Source: a virus | Virus record (IMG/VR): IMGVR_UViG_3300042922_000105 | Location: 1-30,087 of that record | DNA length: 30,087 nucleotides | Strand: one strand, 5' to 3' | Shown: positions 24,690 through 30,087 of the stretch, piece after piece | How the letters are laid out: every line of letters begins with the position of its first letter | Position numbering within the stretch: position 1 is the first letter of the stretch | Translations under genes and position numbers: made by a program | The notes under the pieces: model-generated | Database searches by the model: none | The model's input: the letters and a program-made list of their open reading frames with translations, nothing else | What the model was told of the DNA's origin: nothing

Positions 24690-25655
24690 CTAGCCTTGCC
24701 AACGTTGAACTAGTTTGCCTCCACAATGACCTGCACGTTTTAACATACACATATTCTCACAATACCACGGACTTAGATTATGAGGTATAGAGGTTTTACC
24801 GTTGCTAACTTGAGTAAATATACTTATGATTTCATCTATTGCTTTTGATAGGTAAACATAATAATCTACTTTGCCTACTGTACATACAAATGTATCTTCA
24901 TCTACTCTAGTGTATATACGTTTCTTGTTCTCTTTAGTAAATAGTAATACAAATCTATTTATCTCTATTCCAAGGTTTTGTTGAACTGAATAAATATAGA
25001 GAGGTACTTGTAAGTCATTCTTTAACTTTTGACCAACATGAACCTTACCAGTTTTGTAATCAACTAAGTCATAATAACCGTTTTCATCTTTGTTTATTCT
25101 ATCATATGTTATCCTTATCTTTGGCAAATCAGGATGAATTACAGTAAACAATGTATCTTCTGTTTTGAACGGTGCAGGCATTTCGCTTTCCATTTGAAAG
25201 TAGTTCTCTATGCTTGTTAATGCTCCTGCATACTCACGTTTTCTGAACTCTTCTGTATCTAACAGTCTTTGATAACCTTCAAAATCATCTAGTGTAAAAT
25301 TACTAAACCACTTTAGAAATTCACTATGCATCTTTAATTTATCTATTTGCCCAAGTGAGGCTTGTTCAAATAATTCATGTAGTTTGATACCTATTTCTGC
25401 ATATATACTACTAGGTGTTTCTATACCGTCTATTGCAAGCAGTTTAAATGCGTGAGGACATATCTTGTATGTTTCTATATAAGAACGTCTTACGTACTCT
25501 AAATCTATCTTAGGAACAGTCTTGCCATTACATGATAGACATTTGAATTGATTTGTAAGACTACAATCGTCACATAGAAACGCACCGCAACCTGTTACGC
25601 ATTTAGCAGGATATAATTCACCTGTTAAATCAACACCACATATTGCACACTTCAT
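24690..25655 (-). CDS. Cas4/RecB-like PD-(D/E)XK nuclease with Fe-S and zinc modules
   Basis: 321 residues from ATG 25655; an in-frame ATG at 25682 lies inside the previous gene, whereas AAGGAG (25668-25663) is spaced for 25655. The N-terminus holds eight cysteines (C3, C6, C19, C23, C28, C31, C39, C42) in a treble-clef or RING-like pattern. The nuclease core shows H93 (KLHELFEQ), D185 (YDRINK), D199 and K201 (LVDYKTGK) and Q216/Y220 (QVPLY). C66, C299, C303 and C311 are placed like the Fe-S staple of Cas4 and AddB. It would be a DNA exonuclease in phage recombination or replication. No CRISPR array is nearby. Confidence 0.85.
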   Translation of the reverse strand: MKCAICGVDLTGELYPAKCVTGCGAFLCDDCSLTNQFKCLSCNGKTVPKIDLEYVRRSYIETYKICPHAFKLLAIDGIETPSSIYAEIGIKLHELFEQASLGQIDKLKMHSEFLKWFSNFTLDDFEGYQRLLDTEEFRKREYAGALTSIENYFQMESEMPAPFKTEDTLFTVIHPDLPKIRITYDRINKDENGYYDLVDYKTGKVHVGQKLKNDLQVPLYIYSVQQNLGIEINRFVLLFTKENKKRIYTRVDEDTFVCTVGKVDYYVYLSKAIDEIISIFTQVSNGKTSIPHNLSPWYCENMCMLKRAGHCGGKLVQRWQG

Positions 25656-25666
25656 ATACTCACTCC

Positions 25667-25909
25667 TTACATTGTAGCACACCCTATAATATTAACTCCT
25701 TTAGAATGTTTATGTTCTAAATTTTCATCATATGTTTTCTTAATGTATTCTAATTTCTTAGTCAGATTAACTGGTGGGTTTATTATTACTTCGGGTTCTT
25801 CAAATCCTGGCATTTCAATAAGAAGTGCTATTCCTAATTCATCTTCCTCTATTGCCTTATTAAACATTTCTTCTAAGGCACTCATTGTTATTTGTTCTTT
25901 TGCTTTCAT
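25667..25909 (-). CDS. Small acidic phage protein, unknown function
   Basis: 80 residues with AGGGGGTGAG before the ATG. It reads as a short helix (SALEEMFNKAIEEDELG) followed by ALLIEMPGFEEPEVIINPPV and a second helix (LTKKLEYIKKTYDENL), ending in KGVNIIGCATM. I recall similar small proteins from Clostridium and Bacillus phages, with the same IEMPGFxxPEVIIN core, but no function is known to me. Its stop sits just ahead of the ribosome site of the nuclease gene. Confidence 0.65.
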   Translation of the reverse strand: MKAKEQITMSALEEMFNKAIEEDELGIALLIEMPGFEEPEVIINPPVNLTKKLEYIKKTYDENLEHKHSKGVNIIGCATM

Positions 25910-25935
25910 TTTCTCACCCCCTTTGTATGTAGAAA

Positions 25936-25961
25936 ACGTAGCATATGGCTGTATACTACGT
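25936..25961 (-). terminator. Hairpin with TTTTC tail, possible terminator/attenuator
   Basis: On the - strand a 10-bp stem (ACGTAGTATA with TATGCTACGT, one G-T pair) closes a 6-nt loop and is followed by TTTTCT. Only about 30 bases remain before the next start, leaving no room for a new promoter, so it probably reduces rather than stops transcription, or marks an RNA-processing site. Confidence 0.5.
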
Positions 25962-25978
25962 CTTGTTAAAATATATCA

Positions 25979-26048
25979 AGGCACTTAGTTATACAATATG
26001 TGACCAAAGGTATTATCACCTACCTTTAATTTAATATTCTAAGTGCCT
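25979..26048 (-). other. Long-range stem with nested hairpin downstream of the polymerase gene
   Basis: AGGCACTTAG (26048-26039 on the - strand) is the exact inverse of CTAAGTGCCT (25988-25979). Between them AAAGGTA (26027-26021) pairs with TACCTTT (26012-26006). The element starts seven bases after the polymerase stop. It may be a 3' stabiliser or a control element for the next genes. Confidence 0.5.
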
Positions 26049-26054
26049 GAATGA

Positions 26055-29000
26055 TTAGGCTAGTTTTTCTACTATTTCCATTGTGTCTATTATAGCATCA
26101 TTACCTGAACGTCTACCTCTTATCATTATAATGTTACCATATTCAACCTTTTCTTGCAAGCATAGGACTTTATTTGTCCATGTTTTAGTAAAAGCTATAC
26201 ATTTTATACTGCCTTGTTGATTTGAAATAGTTATGAAAGCCATCTCATTACCATTCTTATCATATAGTGTCCTTACATTATCAACTATACCTGCAATTAA
26301 ACAATTACTATTATCTTGATGTGCTAGTAATGGTTTGAATGCATATTTATCTAATGGGTGAGAAGATAGATATATACCTAGTGCTTCTTTCTCCCATGCT
26401 AGTTTATCAAATTCTCGTAGAGGACATTCAAAACCTTCTTTTATTTGAGTTTTTGTTCTATGATGCTGGTCAAGTTGGTGCATAACACGTTGTCTATCAG
26501 ATTGCTCAAAGTCAAACACTCCTGCCTTGATAAGGCTTTCGACCACATTCTTTTTGATAAGACTTTTGTTTCTTCGTTCCAATAAATCTTGTAGTGACTT
26601 AATAGGTCGAATGTCTTTAATACCCCTGATAGCAGAGTCACCGACATTGGTAATTGAAGTAAGTCTGTACATGATACCTCCAGGTGTAGGTATAAAATTA
26701 TCTTCTGATTTGTTGATGTCAGGTGGTAATATTTTAATTCCTTTATGCTTACATTCGGCAATAAATTCACCTACCTTCTCTTGGTCATCACCTTTCTTAG
26801 TTAATACAGCACAATAAAAACATTCAGGATAATAGTACATTAAATATGCTTCTTGGAATGCTATCCTTCCATATGTGGTCGCATGGCTCTTATTAAATCC
26901 ATAACCGCCATCCACTGTATCCTCAATGTTCGCCCATATTTCTGCTATTTCTGCCTCTGTTTTTAGTAGTCCTACTTTTCTACAATCTTCAAAGAACTTA
27001 GTTTTAGTTTCAACATCATTACGTATGTCTTTATTCTTACGTAACTTTTTGTCTGCATATGCTAAGTCCCAACCTGCAAGTATGTGTGCATCTAACATAT
27101 ATTGTTCTTGATACACGTAGTCACCATATGTTTCTGCCATATACCATTCTCTTTCAGGTATAATACTCCACTCTACTTCACCAATTCTTCTTCTGAAATA
27201 GTTTGTACCAGTTCCAGGTCTTATGAGTGCATTGATAGCTATGATATCTCTAAAGTTTTGTGGGCATTGTTGTTTAACTCTTTGTGCTTGTTCTTCTAAT
27301 TGAAATACTCCTTTAACATTACCACTTGCAAGCATAGCGATAACATTCTTATCTTCGTAATCTATCTTATTCAAATCAATATCTATTCCATAAACTTCTT
27401 TAACGTTTTTAAGTGCAAGTTCTAGTGTTTCTAGTGTTTTTAAACCAAGTATATCAAATTTGAAGTGACCTAATTCATGTAAATCATCCATATCAAAGCA
27501 TACTACTCTCTTAATACGTTTACCATCCATATTATTAATACACTTCACTGGAAGTACATCAGATAGTTTATTCCATATGATAACTCCACCTGCGTGCATT
27601 GATGTATGAGAAACGTTCCCCTGTAGTCTTTGAATTGCTTTCCATTCTTTAGGGTACTTACTGATAGCTTCAATATATGGTTTGTTCTTTAAACATTGTT
27701 CCCATGTTAAAAATGGGTCTGTTGGTAATAGTGATGATATTATTTTAATATCTCTTTCACTATGTCCAAAACATTGAAGTATACGTCTAGTAATTGCTCT
27801 AGGAGCAAATGTACCAAATGAAACTATTCTGCCAATGTTTTCCCATCCATAGACTTCACCTAACAGTTCAAATACAGCATCTATATCTGAGAAATCTGAG
27901 TCTATATCAGGCTCTCTTCCTTTAGCAAGGAAACGTTCAAATATAAGACCATACTCTCTAGGTTCAACTCTAGTAATATCCATAGTATAACAGGATTTAC
28001 TACCTGCACCACTACCTCTACCTTCACCTACTAGAATACCTGCTTCTCTAGCACGTTTAATGTAATCTTGTACTATTAGAAAGTAATCAGCATAACCTTC
28101 TTCTGATATGATGGATATTTCATTGGCTAATTGTGCCCTGTAATCTTCATCATCAATACTTTCTGTTTTCTTCTCTTCATAACCATTCCACACATTATCT
28201 TTAAACGTCTGTATTGGGTCATTTGAGAATGGGTATTTAGGTAGGTAATGTCCAGTAGGTATTTCTGCATTGCACTTGTCAGCAATTACTACAGTGTTAC
28301 TGAGAGCACGTTCTATCACATCAGATGGAAGATAACTTAGACCTTCAATCATTTCTTCTTTTGTTTTAAACCAAAAGTCTTCTGTTGAAAATTTGAACCT
28401 TTTTTCATCAGTCATTTTCTTTTGTGTAGATAGTGCTAGTACTACTTCGTGTACCTCTGCATCTTCTTTATATATATAGTGAACGTCGTTTGTAGCAATT
28501 AATTCAACTTCATGCTCTTTAGCTAGGTGTACTAACATCTTATTAACTATTCTCTGCTCAGGAATACTATTAGGTTGTATTTCTAAGTAGAAATCTTCTT
28601 TAAATACATCTTTAAATAACTTTATCCAATCTTTAGCATATTTAATATTTCCATTCATAATTGACTGAGGTATTATGTTTGCAAGACAGGCAGAAGTACA
28701 TATTAGTCCTTCTCTGTAATTCATCAAATCATCAAAAGTTATTTGTTGCCTACGATAAAACCTATCTTCACTATATGCTAGTTCTTGTAGTTTAAATAGA
28801 TTAATTATACCTTGATATGATTTAGCTAGTAGTATTACGTGTCCATACTGAGGCTTACTGTTTTCATCATAGCCTTGTGTAAAATAGAACTCACACCCTT
28901 TGATTACTTTAAGACCATGTTTGTCCTGTAACTTTTGTGCTTTCCACAAGGAATATAAGCTTCCATGGTCAGTTATTGCTACAGCAGGATGACCTAGTTC

Positions 29001-29101
29001 TTTTGCACGTAATATTAATTCTTCTACCTTAGGCATACCGTCTAATGGTGAGTATTCCGTCACGTATGAACGTGAAGGTGTACAAAATCCTCTTTGCTCA
29101 T
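26055..29101 (-). CDS. dnaE: DNA polymerase III alpha subunit, DnaE type, interrupted N-terminus
   Basis: The long frame runs from 29063 (GTG, no ribosome site) to 26055. A better start is ATG 29101 (GGGGGTGG, 7-base spacer), reading MSKEDFVHLHVHT before TGA at 29062-29060. Skipping five bases from ACG (29065-29063) to ACG (29060-29058) joins them into 1013 residues and restores HLHVHTEYSPLDG, PHP metal motif I. Other PHP parts follow (AITDHGSLYS, VIKGCEFYF, ATNDVHYI). The polymerase aspartates are present (PDIDSDFSD near 395 and FKFDILGLKTLE near 545), with finger helices near 660 and a C-terminal OB fold (near 925-985). It would replicate the phage genome. Alternatives are -1 slippage, reinitiation at the GTGA overlap, mutation or sequence error. 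Confidence 0.88.
29058..29075 (-). promoter_or_regulatory. Candidate recoding site with hairpin in dnaE
   Basis: On the - strand TCACGT (29075-29070) pairs with ACGTGA (29065-29060) around a TCAT loop. The hairpin contains the last in-frame codon ACG, the TGA stop and the first base of a second ACG, so it sits exactly on the frame break. GTG (29063-29061) overlaps the TGA, allowing a stop-start GTGA. Confidence 0.4.
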
Positions 29102-29133
29102 ATTAAAACCACCCCCTTTTATTTAAAGCATTA

Positions 29134-29403
29134 TTAATCAAATGATTTTGATTTGAAATCTACTATACATTTATCACAAACAGCTTTATTCATATATTGT
29201 CCACCATTAGTTACTTGTCCACAAAACGTACAAGTTGTCCTTCTTTTTCTAATGATAATCATATCATCTTCTACGTAGAAATCTAACATATCACCTTTTG
29301 TAGTACCTACTTTTTCCTTTAAGTCCAGTGTCCTTCTGATTTCTTTAGGTATTACTATTCTACCTAATTCATCTATTGGTCTTGCTACTCCTGTGTATCT
29401 CAT
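29134..29403 (-). CDS. AbrB/SpoVT-like transcription regulator with zinc ribbon
   Basis: 89 residues. The N-terminal half (VARPIDELGRIVIPKEIRRT, about 6-25, through DFYVEDDMIIIRKR) is a swapped-hairpin AbrB DNA-binding fold in its standard form. The C-terminal 30 residues add a CxxC pair at C58/C61 and another at C76/C79, a zinc ribbon seen in some AbrB proteins of Firmicutes and their phages. AGGGGG precedes the ATG. It may control phage or host transition-state genes and could bind the AT-rich control regions found elsewhere in the window; targets are unknown. Confidence 0.8.
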   Translation of the reverse strand: MRYTGVARPIDELGRIVIPKEIRRTLDLKEKVGTTKGDMLDFYVEDDMIIIRKRRTTCTFCGQVTNGGQYMNKAVCDKCIVDFKSKSFD

Positions 29404-29433
29404 TTAACTTTTCCCCCTTTTATCTATTATAAT

Positions 29434-29607
29434 TTATTCAATGTCTATTTCTAATTTCTCACCATCATCTAATATTACATAGAAGCTTTCTGCAAAATAA
29501 TCATATTTTACATTTACAATTTTCTTTCCTATATAAAGTGGCTTGAGTTCATTTTCTATATTTATACCGTATTCTAAATTTCCCAGTTTGCTTTTATCTA
29601 TTTTCAC
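29434..29607 (-). CDS. Small protein, unknown function
   Basis: 57 residues from GTG 29607, which is correctly spaced from AAGGTGGTGAT; GTGs at 29619 and 29616 fall within that ribosome site. It is beta-rich (KIVNVKYDYFAESFYVILDD, then GEKLEIDIE) and resembles a small single-domain barrel or hairpin fold. It follows a terminator, so its transcription may depend on read-through. Family not recognised. Confidence 0.5.
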   Translation of the reverse strand: MKIDKSKLGNLEYGINIENELKPLYIGKKIVNVKYDYFAESFYVILDDGEKLEIDIE

Positions 29608-29628
29608 TGATATCACCACCTTATATGT

Positions 29629-29650
29629 AAAAACCCTGCATTTAGCAGGG
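29629..29650 (-). terminator. Intrinsic terminator on the - strand
   Basis: CCCTGC (29650-29645) pairs with GCAGGG (29639-29634) around TAAAT and is followed by TTTTTAC. It ends the message of the DUF1599-like gene, yet no promoter is visible in the short gap to the next gene, so partial termination is likely. Confidence 0.8.
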
Positions 29651-29656
29651 CAGTTA

Positions 29657-30087
29657 TTACTCTTCTACTTTAACAAATTTAATCTGTACGTCATTACCGT
29701 ATTTTTCTTTCAGCATAGTTAAAAGTTCATCTTTTGCTTGTTCTGCTGATGTGTAGAACTCTTCACAATCCTCGCAAGAACATTCTTTCATATCACCTAT
29801 AACTTCTTCATATGCTTGGTCTAATGTTCTTTCCATTAATTCCATTATAGAATATACAGCTATATCTTTAAGTGTATCTTCTATTTTTTCATCTTCTACT
29901 TTTCTTTCATAAGCATCATCTAGCAACACCTTTAATCTTTCTAGTTTATCAGTTAATCTAATAGCTATTGCTTGTGGGTATTCTTCTCGTACTTTAGTGA
30001 AGGAGTCACCATAATCACTATTCTTAGCTATATACGTATCCATGAACCCTTCTACTATTTCTTTAAATAACTCTATTTTTACTTTGC
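29657..30087 (-). CDS. DUF1599/Nmad1-like protein, 5' end outside the window
   Basis: The frame is open to the right edge, so the gene is 5'-partial. An ATG at 30043 exists, but AAGGG lies only three bases before it, and the upstream codons (KIELFKEIVEGFMDTYIAKN) fit the helix that normally leads into the motif. The signature KNSDYGDSF, then AIRLTDKLERLKVL and EDTLKDIAVYSIMELM, is that of the DUF1599 / nucleotide-modification-associated domain 1 group, a MazG-like helical fold. The acidic C-terminal part with CSCEDCEEF (C-x-C-x2-C) is extra. It probably acts in nucleotide metabolism alongside the MazG gene of the same arm. Confidence 0.65.
   Translation of the reverse strand, partial: KVKIELFKEIVEGFMDTYIAKNSDYGDSFTKVREEYPQAIAIRLTDKLERLKVLLDDAYERKVEDEKIEDTLKDIAVYSIMELMERTLDQAYEEVIGDMKECSCEDCEEFYTSAEQAKDELLTMLKEKYGNDVQIKFVKVEE

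Noticed and set aside
25743-25988. 81-codon open frame on the + strand opposite the small acidic gene
   Set aside because: Antisense of a gene with a strong ribosome site; no promoter or ribosome site of its own.
29055-29101. Intron or intein in dnaE as the cause of the frame break
   Set aside because: The interruption is only five bases, far too short for either element.

Overview
The window looks like about 30 kb of an AT-rich genome of a short-tailed (podovirus-like) tailed phage that infects a low-GC Gram-positive host (Bacilli or Clostridia). The virion genes comprise two terminase subunits, portal, scaffold, HK97-type capsid, adaptor, a gp10/nozzle-like tail protein, a tail fibre and two very large internal (ejection-type) proteins. 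There is no tape measure, sheath or major tail-tube gene. The host is inferred from strong GGAGG ribosome sites, frequent GTG/TTG starts, a phi LC3-type holin, an XhlA-like protein, an Amidase_3 endolysin and an AbrB/SpoVT regulator.

Layout. Bases 1-809 are non-coding and rich in repeats and inverted repeats; they end with a consensus sigma-A promoter (TTGACA, 17 bp, TATACT at 561-589) that fires rightward. From 810 to 22902 every gene is on the + strand: two small unknown genes, terminase small and large subunits, a small HExxH metallopeptidase-like protein, portal, scaffold, major capsid protein, an intrinsic terminator, connector/tail genes, a 1202-residue fibre, two small accessory genes, a second terminator, amidase, two internal virion proteins, then XhlA-like protein and holin. 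From 23336 to the right edge all genes are on the - strand and form the replication/nucleotide module: DUF1599/Nmad1-like protein (cut by the window edge), a small unknown, AbrB-like regulator with a zinc ribbon, DnaE-type DNA polymerase III alpha, a small unknown, a Cas4/RecB-like Fe-S nuclease, an unknown, a 28-residue membrane microprotein, MazG-like pyrophosphohydrolase and a RusA-type resolvase. The two arms converge on 22903-23335.

Most interesting points. (1) The polymerase and the resolvase both have their conserved N-terminal motif interrupted by a stop codon and a frame change. In the resolvase a CCC-TAG-T site needs a +1 shift to restore IPPSVNHMYYG. In the polymerase an ACG-TG-ACG site needs a 5-base skip between identical codons to restore the PHP motif HLHVHTEYSPLDG; termination-reinitiation at an overlapping GTGA is an alternative. 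(2) The convergent intergenic region holds a good leftward promoter (23237-23208), about 300 bases packed with hairpins and no ORF, and an intrinsic terminator: a candidate phage non-coding RNA. (3) A 16-bp repeat with a quasi-palindromic core occurs on both sides of the XhlA/holin pair. (4) The left non-coding region starts with a perfect 11-bp tandem repeat inside a dense cluster of ACGT motifs.

Limits. All calls come from reading motifs and translations by eye; no searches or foldings were run. I saw no tRNA, rRNA, CRISPR array, insertion sequence, integrase or reverse transcriptase.
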